Source: Enterovirga aerilata (GTDB lineage Bacteria > Pseudomonadota > Alphaproteobacteria > Rhizobiales > Beijerinckiaceae). From it: DNA of 64,000 bases. Below, one piece after another: positions 7,802-16,820 of the stretch (the stretch's first letter is position 1; every line of letters starts with the position of its first letter). The stretch covers positions 62,001 through 126,000 of the forward strand of contig NZ_JABEPP010000003.1 in assembly GCF_013044135.1 (NCBI RefSeq), read 5' to 3'. Position numbers and translations under genes: made by a program. The notes under the pieces are model-generated. The model made no database searches, was not told the DNA's origin, and saw only the letters and a program-made list of their open reading frames with translations.

Positions 7802-8458
7802 GTGACCGCGACCGATCTCACCAGCGCCCGGACCGGGCTCGTCGCCGCCTATCGCCGGCTCGCCGGAGAGGGCCTGCTGCCGCTGAGCGCCGGCAATCTG
7901 AGCGTCAGGGCAGGGGACATGATGGTGGTCACCCCGACCGGCGCCGATGCGTCCGTCCGGGAGGAGGAACTCGTGCCGATGACGATGGCCGGCGACGTCG
8001 ACGGCCCGGGCGTGCCGACGAGCGAATGGGCCATGCATGCGGCCATCTACGCGGCGCGGCCGGACATCGCGGCCATCGTCCATACGCATAGCGATGCCTG
8101 CACGGCGCTCTCGTGTCTGCGCCGGCCGTTGCCGGCCTTCCACTACATGGTCGCGCTGTTCGGGGGCGAGGACGTGCCCTGCACGCCCTATGCGCATTTC
8201 GGCTCGCCGGAGCTGGGCCGGCTCGCGGCCGAGGCCCTGCGCGAGCGCACGGCCTGCCTTCTCGCCAATCATGGCATGATCTGCTGCGGACCGACGCTCG
8301 CGGCGGCCACGAAGGGAGCGCTCACGCTCGAGATGCTGGCCCGCCAGTACATCCTGGCATGTCAGGCGGGGGATCCGGTCCTGCTCGGCCCGGACGAGAT
8401 GGCGGAGGCGAAACGCCGCTTCGGGTATTACGGGCGCAGCCGCATCCCGAATGCGTAG
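7802..8458 (+). CDS. Class II aldolase/adducin-family protein
   Basis: A 218-residue zinc-dependent enzyme of the L-fuculose-phosphate aldolase superfamily. The metal and catalytic residues keep family spacing: E75 (SEWAMH), H94 and H96 (VHTHSDAC) and H157 (ANHGMI), compared with E73, H92, H94 and H155 in FucA. Members cleave phosphorylated or free hydroxy-keto acids or decarboxylate 3-oxo-tetronate phosphate. The exact substrate cannot be read. The start is GTG with GGAGG about 8 bases upstream. It is convergent to the acyl-CoA synthetase gene 5 bases away and has no kinase partner, so the assignment stays at superfamily level. Confidence 0.88.
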   Translation: MTATDLTSARTGLVAAYRRLAGEGLLPLSAGNLSVRAGDMMVVTPTGADASVREEELVPMTMAGDVDGPGVPTSEWAMHAAIYAARPDIAAIVHTHSDACTALSCLRRPLPAFHYMVALFGGEDVPCTPYAHFGSPELGRLAAEALRERTACLLANHGMICCGPTLAAATKGALTLEMLARQYILACQAGDPVLLGPDEMAEAKRRFGYYGRSRIPNA

Positions 8459-8463
8459 GCGCC

Positions 8464-9960
8464 TCAGCCGAGCCGGAGCCGCAGGTCGCGCTTGAGCACC
8501 TTGCCGTAGCTGTTCTTCGGCAGCGTCTCGACCCAGCGGTAGCTCTTCGGCCGCTTGAACCGGGCGATCCGCGCGAGGCAATGCGCGTCGAGCGCCTCGT
8601 GGGTGAGCGAGGCTCCCGTGCGCGGCACCACGAAGGCCACGACGACCTCGCCCCATTCCGGATCCGGGGCGCCGACCACGCAGACCTCCTCGACATCGGG
8701 ATGGGTGAGGAGCGCCTCCTCCACCTCGCGCGGATAGATGTTCGTGCCTCCGCTGATGACGACGTCCTTGGAGCGGTCGCGCAGCGTCAGGCAGCCGGTC
8801 TCGTCCATGGATCCGACATCGCCGGTGAACAGCCAGCCGTCGTGGATCGTCTGCGCCGTCGCTTCCGGGTTGCGCCAATAGCCGGACATGAGGATGTCGC
8901 CGCGGCAGACGACCTCGCCGACCTCGCCGGGCGGCAGCGTCCTGCCGTCCGGGCCGGCGACCCGCACCTCGACGCCGCTCCTCGCCCAGCCGACCGAGCC
9001 GAGGACGGCGTCGGACGCGCCGGCATGCTCGCGCCGGCTCAGGCCCGTGATGGTCATGGGCGCCTCGCCCTGGCCGTAGAGCTGGGCGAAGACCTCGCCG
9101 AACACGGCTCGGGCCTTCTTCAGCTCCTCGACATACATCGGCCCCCCGCCATAGACGACGGAGCGCAGGTGCCTCGGGCTCCGCCCCCGCTCTTCTGCCG
9201 CCCGGCGGATACGCTGGACCATGGTCGGCGCCAGGAAGGCGGCGCAGCCCCGGTGGACGTCGCAGAGGTCCAGGAACTCGTCGGGCTCGAAGGAGGACGA
9301 GGCCGGAACCACCTGCGCGGCCCCGCGGGAGAGATAGGGCAGGATGTAGAGCCCCGAGCCGTGGCTCATCGGAGCGCCATGGATGAGGCAGGTGGTCTCG
9401 TCCGGATCGTCGAGGTCCGCCAGATGCGAGAGCGTCATCGCCATGAGGCTGCGATGCGACAGCATCGCGCCCTTGGAGCGTCCCGTGGTGCCGCTCGTGT
9501 AGAACAGCCAGGCGAGGTCCTGCGGCGCCACGCTGGCGCATGCGAGAGGTTCGGCGGCGAGAAGCTCGGCGTAATCCGCCTCCGAGATCACGATGGCGGC
9601 TGCCGGCGCGCCTCCCTCCGCCGCGAGGGCCCTGGCGAGCTTGGGGGAGGCAAAGAGCGCCGCGACCTCCGCGTCCTCCAGGACGGCCCGGATCTCCTTC
9701 GGGTGCAGCTTGGCGTTCACCGGCACGGCAGCGCAGCCGGCGGCCCAGATCCCGAAGAGGAGCTCGACATATTCGGGCCGGTTTTCGCTGGCGAGGGCGA
9801 AGCGCGAGCCCTGCGGCCAGCGGCGGCGCAGCCCGCCCGCGATGCCGAGCGCGCGGCGGCGGATCTCGGCGAAGCTCGCGACGGGCTCCGTTCCCGAGAA
9901 CAATCCGGGCCGGTCGCCGAAGCGGGCCGCGGCGCGGTCGAGGCAGGTGAAGACGTTCAT
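8464..9960 (-). CDS. Acyl-CoA synthetase, AMP-forming (class I adenylate-forming)
   Basis: A 498-residue ligase that activates a carboxylic acid with ATP and CoA. The adenylation P-loop YTSGTTGRSKGAML, the A5 region (LYGQGEAPMT), GDVGSMDETG with its ATP-ribose Asp, and the C-terminal catalytic Lys in PKNSYGKVLKRDL are all intact. The length is normal for medium-chain or aromatic-acid ligases. It is the last gene of the TRAP operon: dctP-dctQ-dctM-ligase on the minus strand, 21 bases after dctM. It therefore probably activates the imported acid or an early intermediate. A class III CoA-transferase is encoded divergently, giving two possible activation routes. Confidence 0.92.
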   Translation of the reverse strand: MNVFTCLDRAAARFGDRPGLFSGTEPVASFAEIRRRALGIAGGLRRRWPQGSRFALASENRPEYVELLFGIWAAGCAAVPVNAKLHPKEIRAVLEDAEVAALFASPKLARALAAEGGAPAAAIVISEADYAELLAAEPLACASVAPQDLAWLFYTSGTTGRSKGAMLSHRSLMAMTLSHLADLDDPDETTCLIHGAPMSHGSGLYILPYLSRGAAQVVPASSSFEPDEFLDLCDVHRGCAAFLAPTMVQRIRRAAEERGRSPRHLRSVVYGGGPMYVEELKKARAVFGEVFAQLYGQGEAPMTITGLSRREHAGASDAVLGSVGWARSGVEVRVAGPDGRTLPPGEVGEVVCRGDILMSGYWRNPEATAQTIHDGWLFTGDVGSMDETGCLTLRDRSKDVVISGGTNIYPREVEEALLTHPDVEEVCVVGAPDPEWGEVVVAFVVPRTGASLTHEALDAHCLARIARFKRPKSYRWVETLPKNSYGKVLKRDLRLRLG

Positions 9961-9981
9961 CGGGTACGAGCGCTGGCGGCC

Positions 9982-11274
9982 TCAATGCACCATCATCTTG
10001 GACGGGAGCCAGAGGATGATGTCCGGAAAGGCGGTGAGGATCGCGATCGCGACCAGATGCGCGATGAAGTGCGGCAGCGAGCCGTGGAACACTTCGCCGA
10101 CCGGCCTCCCGGAATAGCGCGCCACCACGAAGCAGTTCAGGCCGATAGGCGGGGTAATCATGCCGATCTCGGCCGTCACGATCTTCACGATACCGAACCA
10201 GAGCGGGTCGAAGCCGAGCGTCTTGATGAGCGGCACCACGATCGGCACGGTCAGGACCAGGATCGCGATCTGGTCCATGAACATGCCCAGGATGATGTAG
10301 CCGAACAGGATGACGGCCATGATCAGCCAGCGTGACACCTCCAGCGCGCCGACCCAGGCCACGAGGTTTTGCGTGACCTGCGTGAGAGTGAAGAAATAGC
10401 CGAAGATGTGCGCCCCGAGCAGGATCATGGCGATCATGCAGCTGCCATGGGCGGCGCGGAGCAGCGTTCTCGGCAGCGTGGCGCGGTTCACCTTTCCGTA
10501 CCAGCACGCGATGCCGAAAGCGCCCGCGGCGCCGAGAGCCGAGGCCTCGGTCGGCGTCGCGACCCCCGTATAGATCACGCCCGTCACCATCCCGAACAGG
10601 ATCACCATCGGGGCGACGACCCGCAGCATGCGGAACTTCTCGGCCCAGGAGACGGGCCCGGCTTCGGGCGCACGGCTCGGGTCCTGCCAGACCAGGAACC
10701 AGACGGTCGCCATGATGGTGAGGGTGACGAGGATTCCCGGGATGATCCCGCCGATCAGGAGGCCGCCGATATTCACCTCGGCGAGAAGGCCGTAGATGAC
10801 GAGCGCGACGCTGGGCGGGATGAGCATCGCGAGCGTGCCCGAGATGGCGACGACGCCGGCGGCCATCTTGGGTTCGTAGCCCTGCTTCAGCATCGCGGGC
10901 AGGCTGGTCGACGAGAGCGTCGCGGCCGAAGCCGTGCTCGTCCCGCAGATCGCCCCGAAGCCGGCCCCTGCGAGTGCGGTCGCCATCGCGAGACCGCCGC
11001 GCACCCGGCCCATCCAGGCGGCGGTGGCGCGGAACAGGTCGTCCGCGACGCCGCTCAGCAGGACGAGCTCCGCCATGAGGAGGAACATCGGGATGGTGAT
11101 GAGCTCGTAGGAGCTGACCGTCGAGAGCGGCGCGGTCTGCAGGATGCCCGACACCATCGGCATGCCGCCGACCATGTAGAGCCCGACGACGCCGGATACA
11201 GCCATCGCGAAGCCGACAGGCGTTCCGATCGCAAGCAGGACGAAGAGCGCACCGAGACCGACAGCGACGCTCAT
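9982..11274 (-). CDS. dctM: TRAP transporter large permease, DctM
   Basis: The 430-residue large membrane subunit of a tripartite ATP-independent periplasmic transporter, which couples uptake of an organic anion to Na+/H+. It has the typical repeated hydrophobic segments and DctM-like patches such as FGAICGTSTASAATL and MITPPIGLNCFVV. The ATG overlaps the dctQ stop (ATGA), so the two are translationally coupled. Substrates of the family include C4-dicarboxylates, sialic acid, keto acids and taurine; none can be assigned from sequence alone. Confidence 0.95.
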   Translation of the reverse strand: MSVAVGLGALFVLLAIGTPVGFAMAVSGVVGLYMVGGMPMVSGILQTAPLSTVSSYELITIPMFLLMAELVLLSGVADDLFRATAAWMGRVRGGLAMATALAGAGFGAICGTSTASAATLSSTSLPAMLKQGYEPKMAAGVVAISGTLAMLIPPSVALVIYGLLAEVNIGGLLIGGIIPGILVTLTIMATVWFLVWQDPSRAPEAGPVSWAEKFRMLRVVAPMVILFGMVTGVIYTGVATPTEASALGAAGAFGIACWYGKVNRATLPRTLLRAAHGSCMIAMILLGAHIFGYFFTLTQVTQNLVAWVGALEVSRWLIMAVILFGYIILGMFMDQIAILVLTVPIVVPLIKTLGFDPLWFGIVKIVTAEIGMITPPIGLNCFVVARYSGRPVGEVFHGSLPHFIAHLVAIAILTAFPDIILWLPSKMMVH

Positions 11275-11819
11275 TCGAACGACTCCTGCCCGTGATGGGC
11301 GCCGCGCCGCAGCGGGATCAGGTCGCGGCCCGTGAGGAGCGAGCCGAGATGGCCGGCGAAGTCGATGGCAAGACGGACCGCCAGCAGGCCGCAGCCGAAG
11401 GGAACGAGGGCCAGCGCCGGCCAGGTCGGCCAGGGGATCGCCCCGGCCAGAACGTCGCCCTGCTCGAAGGCGTCCGCCATGCGGTGCCAGCCGACCCAGG
11501 CGATCAGGACGAAGACGGCGAAGCTGACGGCGGTCGTGACCAGCTCCGTCACCCGGAACGGCTTCGGCGGGAGCGTCTGCTGCAGGATGTCGACGCTGAC
11601 ATGCGCCCCGGCCAGATAGGCGTGCGACAGGACCAGGAAGAAGACCGCCGCCATGAGGTAGAGCGAGATCAGGTCGTAGGCCCAGCCGAAGGGGCTGTTG
11701 AAGACGTAGCGCATGAATACGTCGGCCGCGACGATCACCATGATCGCGAACATGAAGGCGGCAGCGATCCAGGTCGCGGCCTGTTCGACGAGCCGCAACA
11801 CGCTATGGAGGGCTTTCAC
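11271..11819 (-). CDS. dctQ: TRAP transporter small permease, DctQ
   Basis: A 182-residue four-helix membrane subunit of the TRAP transporter. The conserved DctQ segment with a charged residue between helices is visible (VIVAADVFMRYVFNSPFGW). It starts at a GTG preceded by GGAG and sits between dctP (59-base gap) and dctM (4-base overlap). It forms the membrane complex with DctM and does not transport on its own. Confidence 0.92.
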   Translation of the reverse strand: MKALHSVLRLVEQAATWIAAAFMFAIMVIVAADVFMRYVFNSPFGWAYDLISLYLMAAVFFLVLSHAYLAGAHVSVDILQQTLPPKPFRVTELVTTAVSFAVFVLIAWVGWHRMADAFEQGDVLAGAIPWPTWPALALVPFGCGLLAVRLAIDFAGHLGSLLTGRDLIPLRRGAHHGQESFE

Positions 11820-11878
11820 GTGGATGCTCCGGGGCCGGACCGGCCTATGGCCTGTATGGGTTCAGGGTGGGTCGGCGC

Positions 11879-12916
11879 CTATTTCGCGGGCTGCTCGGCG
11901 ACCGCCTTGCGGAATTCGGCAAGCACGGCGCTTCCCTTCCGGCCGCGTCCGTCCAGGCCCTGCGCCCATTTGCTCGCGACGTCCTTCAGCATCTCGTCCA
12001 GCTTGCTGCGGAACTCCGGCGACACGGGCGTGAACTGAACCCCGGCCTCGACGAGCTTCTGCTTGGTCTCTGCTTCCTGGCGGTCCACCGCCGCGCAAGC
12101 GACGGGTACGATCTCCTGCGAGACGTCCTGGATGACCTTCCTCACGTCCGCCGGAAGCGCGTTCCACGAGGCGTCGCTGATCGAATAGGCGACGATGAAG
12201 CTCGAGAAGTTCGCTCCCTCGGTCGAGTAGCGCACGATCTTCTCGACGTTATAGGAAACGACGCTGTCGAGCGGGAACACCACCCCGTCCAGCGTCCCTC
12301 GGGAGAGCGACTCGTAGGTGTCCGGGGCGGCCATGCGCACCGGCACGGCGCCGATCGTCCGGACCGTGAGGTCCTGCGCGCCCCCCGTGGTGCGCAGCTT
12401 GAGCCCGCGGATATCCTGTTCCGTCTTCACCGGGTTCTTCACGGTGAGGATCTGGTAGGGCGGAAGCGCGACCGCCACCAGCAGCCGGATCTTGTTCGGC
12501 GCGTAATCCTGCGCCGCGATCGTGCCCTCGCGCGCCACCTTCCAGTAGGCCATCGTGCCCTGGCAGCTCGTCTCGAAGCTTCCGGGAAGCATGGCCGCCT
12601 CCGAATGCGGCATCTTCTCCGACACGTAGGCGGGCGCGACATAGCCGATATTCGTGACGCCGGTCTGGGTCAGCGTCAGCATGTCGGCGGCCTTCCCGAG
12701 CTGCTGGCTCGGGAAGTACTCGAAGGTCACGGCGCCGTTGGTGCGCTTGGTGACCTCGGCCATCCAGGGCTGGATGATCAGCTTCGTCAGGTAGTGGCCG
12801 CTCGGGAATGAATCCGCGACCCGGAGCTTGATCGGGTCAGCCGCCGCCGCAGGCCCTGCCGTCATCAGGCCCAGCGCCGCGCAGAGCGGAACGAGGCCGG
12901 GATACCGCTTCGACAT
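11879..12916 (-). CDS. dctP: TRAP transporter substrate-binding protein, DctP family
   Basis: A 345-residue periplasmic solute receptor with a signal peptide ending near GPAAAADPIK. Family features include the ligand-anchoring Arg region (IRGLKLRTTGG), FPSGHYLTK and AYWKVAREG. It delivers a carboxylate to DctQM. The ATG is preceded by GGAGG. This is the first gene of the minus-strand operon dctP-dctQ-dctM-acyl-CoA synthetase and is divergent from the CoA-transferase cluster, with which it shares a 193-base control region. Confidence 0.93.
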   Translation of the reverse strand: MSKRYPGLVPLCAALGLMTAGPAAAADPIKLRVADSFPSGHYLTKLIIQPWMAEVTKRTNGAVTFEYFPSQQLGKAADMLTLTQTGVTNIGYVAPAYVSEKMPHSEAAMLPGSFETSCQGTMAYWKVAREGTIAAQDYAPNKIRLLVAVALPPYQILTVKNPVKTEQDIRGLKLRTTGGAQDLTVRTIGAVPVRMAAPDTYESLSRGTLDGVVFPLDSVVSYNVEKIVRYSTEGANFSSFIVAYSISDASWNALPADVRKVIQDVSQEIVPVACAAVDRQEAETKQKLVEAGVQFTPVSPEFRSKLDEMLKDVASKWAQGLDGRGRKGSAVLAEFRKAVAEQPAK

Positions 12917-13027
12917 GGGATTCCTCCGGTGCGCTTGCTTGGCCGGGCATTGCGGCTCGGTCTGAACAAAACGTACATATGGGTGAATAGATGCGTCAAG
13001 CGGTGTGAGAACCGATTGGGAAGATCT

Positions 13028-13056
13028 TGCAATGCAGCAGGTTATGCTGCGTTGCA
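13028..13056. promoter_or_regulatory. Long inverted repeat, operator candidate for the TRAP/CoA-transferase divergon
   Basis: Two 12-base arms (TGCAATGCAGCA and TGCTGCGTTGCA) with one mismatch, separated by 5 bases, lie in the intergenic region between divergent dctP and the CoA-transferase gene. A TTGACA hexamer at 13072-13077 is 16 bases downstream and could be the -35 of the plus-strand cluster, though no good -10 is visible. There is no T-tract on either side, so a terminator is unlikely. The IclR protein encoded at 19374 is the natural candidate to bind it (inference). Confidence 0.5.
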
Positions 13057-13109
13057 GAAGGGGAGCTTAGGTTGACACTCGTCGAAGGTTGAAACAGTTG
13101 TTCATCACT

Positions 13110-14363
13110 ATGAACGAAATTCCGCCCGGACCTCTCGCCGGAATCCGCGTCCTGGACCTCACCTCAGTCCTGATGGGGCCCTTTGCGACCCTGCAATTGG
13201 GAGATCTTGGGGCGGACGTGATCAAGGTCGAGCCGCCCGAGGGAGACATCGTCCGGGAGATCGGGCCCGGGCGCGGCCCGAAGATGGGCGGGATGTTCCT
13301 GCACACGAACAGGAGCAAGCGAAGCATCGTCATCGACCTGAAGCGGCCGGAAGGCCGCGACGCGCTTCTCCGGCTGGCCGCGACCGCGGATGTCATGATC
13401 TTCAACATGCGGCCCAAGGCGCTGGCCCGACTGGGGCTGGATTACGGCAGCGTCCGGGCGGTCCGGCCGGACATCGTCTTCGTCGGCCTCGTGGGCTTCG
13501 GCCAGGAGGGCCCCTACGCGGCGAGGCCGGCCTATGACGACCTGATCCAGGGCGCCTCCGGGGTTCCCGCGCTGGTCGCCGCCGCATCCGACGGCACGCC
13601 CCGCTACGTCCCGGTGAACATCGCCGATCGGGTCGTCGGCCTCTTCGCCGTTCAGGCGATCCTCGCCGCCCTGTTCCATCGCCAGCGCACGGGGGAGGGG
13701 CAGGAGATCGAGGTCCCGATGTTCGAGACGATGACGGGCTTCGTGCTCGGCGACCATCTCGGAGGGCTGACCTACCGGCCGCCGCTCGACGCGGGCGGCT
13801 ACGCCCGCCTGATGTCCCGCCATCGCCGGCCGTACCAGACCGCGGACGGGCATATCTGCGTCCTGATCTACACCGACAAGCAGTGGCGCAGCTTCTTCGC
13901 GGCCGTCGGCAGCCCCGACCTGATCGAGGATCCGCGGTTCAGGAACCTCAAGGCGCGCTTGCGCCATATCGACGAGGTCTACGGCGAGGCCGGCCGGATC
14001 TTCCGCACGCGCACGACCGCCGAATGGCGCGACGTGCTGGAGCGCGCCGACATCCCGAACATGCCCATGCACACGCTCGCCACCATCCAGGACGATCCGC
14101 ATCTGAAAGCGGTCGGGTTCTTCGAGGCCGCCGAGCATCCGGCAGAGGGGCCCGTCGTCTCGATGCGCGTGCCGTCCCGCTGGTCGCGAACCCAGCCGAG
14201 GGCAGGGCGCCCCGCGCCGAGGCTCGGAGAGCACAGCCGCGAGGTCCTGGCGGAGGCGGGCTTCCCCGACCGGGAGATCGCGGCGCTCGTGGCCGGCGGG
14301 GCCGTCCGGGAGGGCGGGACCGTTCCCGAAGAGATGAGTGACAGGCAGGAGGAAGCCGTCTGA
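13110..14363 (+). CDS. Class III CoA-transferase (CaiB/BaiF family)
   Basis: A protein of about 417 residues of the formyl-CoA-transferase/CaiB fold that moves CoA between carboxylic acids via an aspartyl thioester. The N-terminal GIRVLDLTSVLMGPFATLQL and the catalytic Asp segment PAYDDLIQGASG (D143) are present. The ATG at 13110 has no Shine-Dalgarno; a TTG at 13089 would add seven residues. It is the first gene of the plus-strand cluster and its TGA overlaps the ATG of the acyl-CoA dehydrogenase. It probably activates the acid imported by the divergent TRAP system, using a CoA-ester end product as donor. Confidence 0.92.
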   Translation: MNEIPPGPLAGIRVLDLTSVLMGPFATLQLGDLGADVIKVEPPEGDIVREIGPGRGPKMGGMFLHTNRSKRSIVIDLKRPEGRDALLRLAATADVMIFNMRPKALARLGLDYGSVRAVRPDIVFVGLVGFGQEGPYAARPAYDDLIQGASGVPALVAAASDGTPRYVPVNIADRVVGLFAVQAILAALFHRQRTGEGQEIEVPMFETMTGFVLGDHLGGLTYRPPLDAGGYARLMSRHRRPYQTADGHICVLIYTDKQWRSFFAAVGSPDLIEDPRFRNLKARLRHIDEVYGEAGRIFRTRTTAEWRDVLERADIPNMPMHTLATIQDDPHLKAVGFFEAAEHPAEGPVVSMRVPSRWSRTQPRAGRPAPRLGEHSREVLAEAGFPDREIAALVAGGAVREGGTVPEEMSDRQEEAV

Positions 14364-15529
14364 TGGATTTCGCGCTCGCGCCCGAACAGGAGGCCATCCA
14401 GGAAGCCGTCGGCGCGATCTGCGCCCGCTTCGACGACGCGTATTGGCATCGCCGCGACCAGGAAGGAGGCTTCCCGACCGACTTCTACGACGCGATGGCC
14501 GAGGGCGGCTGGCTCGGCATCTGCGTGCCGGAGGAATATGGCGGGTCGGGCCTCGGGGTCACGGAAGCCGCCATCATGATGCGCACGATCGCGGAATCGG
14601 GCGCCGGCATGTCGGGCGCCTCCGCCGTCCACATCAACGTCTTCGGCCTGAACCCGGTCGTGGTCTTCGGCACCGAGGAGCAGAAGCGGCGCATGCTGCC
14701 GCCGATGGTGCAGGGCCGGGAGAAGGCCTGTTTCGCGGTCACCGAGCCGAATACGGGACTCAACACGACGCAGCTCAAGACCCGCGCGGTGAGGCGCGGC
14801 GACCGCTACGTCGTGAACGGGCAGAAGGTCTGGATCTCGACCGCCCAGGTCGCCCACAAGATCCTGCTCCTCGCCCGCACGACCCCGCTGGAAGAGGCCA
14901 GGAAGCCTACCCAGGGCCTGACGCTGTTCTACACGGATTTCGACCGCAGCCGGATCAAGGTGCACGAGATCGAGAAGATGGGCCGCAAGGCCGTCGACTC
15001 GAACGAGCTCTTCATCGAGGATTTCGAGATCCCGGAGGAGGACCGGATCGGCGAGGAGGGGCGGGGCTTCGAGTACATCCTGCACGGGATGAACCCGGAG
15101 CGGGTGCTGATCGCGGCCGAAGCCGTCGGGCTCGGCCGCCTCGCATTGTCGCGGGCGACGGCCTATGCGAAGGAGCGCATCGTCTTCAACCGGCCGATCG
15201 GCCAGAACCAGGCGATCCAGCACCCGCTCGCCGTGAACTGGATGGAGCTCGAGGCCGCCTGGCTGATGATCATGTCCGCGGCCTGGCAATACGACAAAGG
15301 CCTGCCCTGCGGCGCGGCCGCGAATGCCGCGAAATATCTGGCCGGCGAGGCCGGGTTCAACGCCTGCCAGCAGGCCGTCATGACGCATGGCGGCTTCGGC
15401 TATGCCAAGGAGTACCATGTCGAGCGCTACCTGCGCGAAGTGATGGTTCCCCGGATCGCGCCGATCAGCCCGCAGCTCGTGCTCTGCTTCATCGCCGAGC
15501 GCGTGCTCGGTCTCCCGAAATCATACTGA
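14363..15529 (+). CDS. Acyl-CoA dehydrogenase, catalytic base at the LCAD/IVD position
   Basis: A 388-residue flavoprotein that introduces a 2,3-double bond into an acyl-CoA, passing electrons to ETF. The FAD and substrate segments CFAVTEPNTGLNTT, GQKVWIST and THGGFGYAKEYHVERY are typical. The usual C-terminal catalytic Glu motif (YEGT) is absent; the region reads REVMVPRIAPIS. Instead E246 in NPERVLIAA occupies the position of the base in isovaleryl-CoA and long-chain dehydrogenases, suggesting a branched or bulky substrate. It overlaps the CoA-transferase by one base (TGATG), so coupled translation is likely. Confidence 0.93.
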   Translation: MDFALAPEQEAIQEAVGAICARFDDAYWHRRDQEGGFPTDFYDAMAEGGWLGICVPEEYGGSGLGVTEAAIMMRTIAESGAGMSGASAVHINVFGLNPVVVFGTEEQKRRMLPPMVQGREKACFAVTEPNTGLNTTQLKTRAVRRGDRYVVNGQKVWISTAQVAHKILLLARTTPLEEARKPTQGLTLFYTDFDRSRIKVHEIEKMGRKAVDSNELFIEDFEIPEEDRIGEEGRGFEYILHGMNPERVLIAAEAVGLGRLALSRATAYAKERIVFNRPIGQNQAIQHPLAVNWMELEAAWLMIMSAAWQYDKGLPCGAAANAAKYLAGEAGFNACQQAVMTHGGFGYAKEYHVERYLREVMVPRIAPISPQLVLCFIAERVLGLPKSY

Positions 15530-15551
15530 GCTCGGCTCCAGGACGCGTCCT

Positions 15552-16820
15552 GTGATCCTGTCACGCCAGGACCTCGACTTCACCGGGCTCGTGCGGCCGG
15601 GCGATGTGATCCTGTGCGGTCAGGGTACGGCCGAGCCGCTGACCCTGACGCGTCGGCTGGTGGCACAGAAGGACGCGATCGGCCCGTTCACCTGCTTTCT
15701 CGGCGTCTGCCTCTCCGGCACCTTCGCGCCGGAGCTGACGGGCGGTATCGCGTTCCGGGCCTATGGCGCGGTCGGCACGAGCGCCGCGCTGTCGCGGGCC
15801 GGGCGGCTCGACATCCTGCCCTGGCACTATAGCCGCATCGAGGGTGCCTTCGCGTCGGGCGAGTTGCGGGCAGACGTGGTCCTGCTCCAGCTCGCGCCGC
15901 CGCCGGCCGGACGCTCCGGCTGGAGCCTCTCGCTCGCCAACGACTACGTCGCCGCGGCCGCCCGGCATGCGCGCGCGGTGATCGCCGAGGTCAATCCGGA
16001 CGCGCCCTGGACCCGTGGCGCCGGCTGGGAGGGCAGGGAGCCCGACATCCTCGTGGCCGCCGACGGTCCGCCCCAGGAACTTCAGCCCGCCCGGTTCGGC
16101 GAGGCGGAGGGGCGCATCGCCCGCCACGTCGCCGGGCTGATCCCGGACGGGGCCTGCCTGCAGTTCGGCGTCGGAGCCACGCCGGTCGCGGCGCTGTCCG
16201 GCCTGAGAGGCCATCGCGACCTCGGCATCCATTCGGGCGTGATCGGCGACGTGTGCGTCGACCTCATCGAGGCGGGCGCGGTCACGAATGCCCGCAAGCC
16301 CTGCGATCGCGGGATCACGGTGACGAATACGGTGCTCGGCACGGCCCGCCTGTTCCGGCACGTGCACGACAACCCGGACGTCGAGGTGCGGCGCGCCGCG
16401 CACACACACGATCACCGCACCATCGCGGCCATCCCCACCTTCCGGGCCATCAACTCGGCCGTCGAGGTGGATCTCACCGGACAGGTGAATGCGGAGGTGG
16501 CGGGCGGGAGCTATGTCGGCGCGGTCGGCGGCCAGCTCGACTTCGTCCGCGGCGCGCTCGCGGGCGAGGGCGGGCGGTCGATCATCGCGCTTCCCGCCAC
16601 GGCGCGCGGCGGGCAGGCCAGCCGCATCGTCCCGCGGCTCGAGACCGTCACCCTGCCGCGGAGCGACGCAGACCTCGTCGTGACCGAACACGGCGTGGCG
16701 GATCTGCGGGGCGCCACGTTGTCGGAGCGCGTGACCCGCATGATCGGGATTGCGGCGCCCGCCTTCCGGGAGGAGCTTGCGCGAGCCTGGCGGGACAGGG
16801 AGGGGCGCCATGCCGCGTGA
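15552..16820 (+). CDS. Acetyl-CoA hydrolase/transferase family protein (class I CoA-transferase)
   Basis: A 422-residue protein of the acetyl-CoA hydrolase/4-hydroxybutyrate CoA-transferase family. The active-site Glu lies in [16 protein letters not shown], and GAVGGQLDF and [10 protein letters not shown] are family signatures. It exchanges or hydrolyses CoA thioesters via a glutamyl-CoA intermediate. The start is GTG, 22 bases after the dehydrogenase stop. With the class III transferase at the head of the cluster this gives two mechanistically unrelated CoA-transferases in one operon; one may activate the substrate and the other recover CoA from a product. Confidence 0.9.
   Translation: MILSRQDLDFTGLVRPGDVILCGQGTAEPLTLTRRLVAQKDAIGPFTCFLGVCLSGTFAPELTGGIAFRAYGAVGTSAALSRAGRLDILPWHYSRIEGAFASGELRADVVLLQLAPPPAGRSGWSLSLANDYVAAAARHARAVIAEVNPDAPWTRGAGWEGREPDILVAADGPPQELQPARFGEAEGRIARHVAGLIPDGACLQFGVGATPVAALSGLRGHRDLGIHSGVIGDVCVDLIEAGAVTNARKPCDRGITVTNTVLGTARLFRHVHDNPDVEVRRAAHTHDHRTIAAIPTFRAINSAVEVDLTGQVNAEVAGGSYVGAVGGQLDFVRGALAGEGGRSIIALPATARGGQASRIVPRLETVTLPRSDADLVVTEHGVADLRGATLSERVTRMIGIAAPAFREELARAWRDREGRHAA

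Noticed and set aside
7673-10507. Long minus frame across the aldolase, ligase and dctM genes, and the plus frame 8113-10335
   Set aside because: Both are shadows of the class II aldolase, acyl-CoA synthetase and DctM coding sequences, with biased composition and no motifs.
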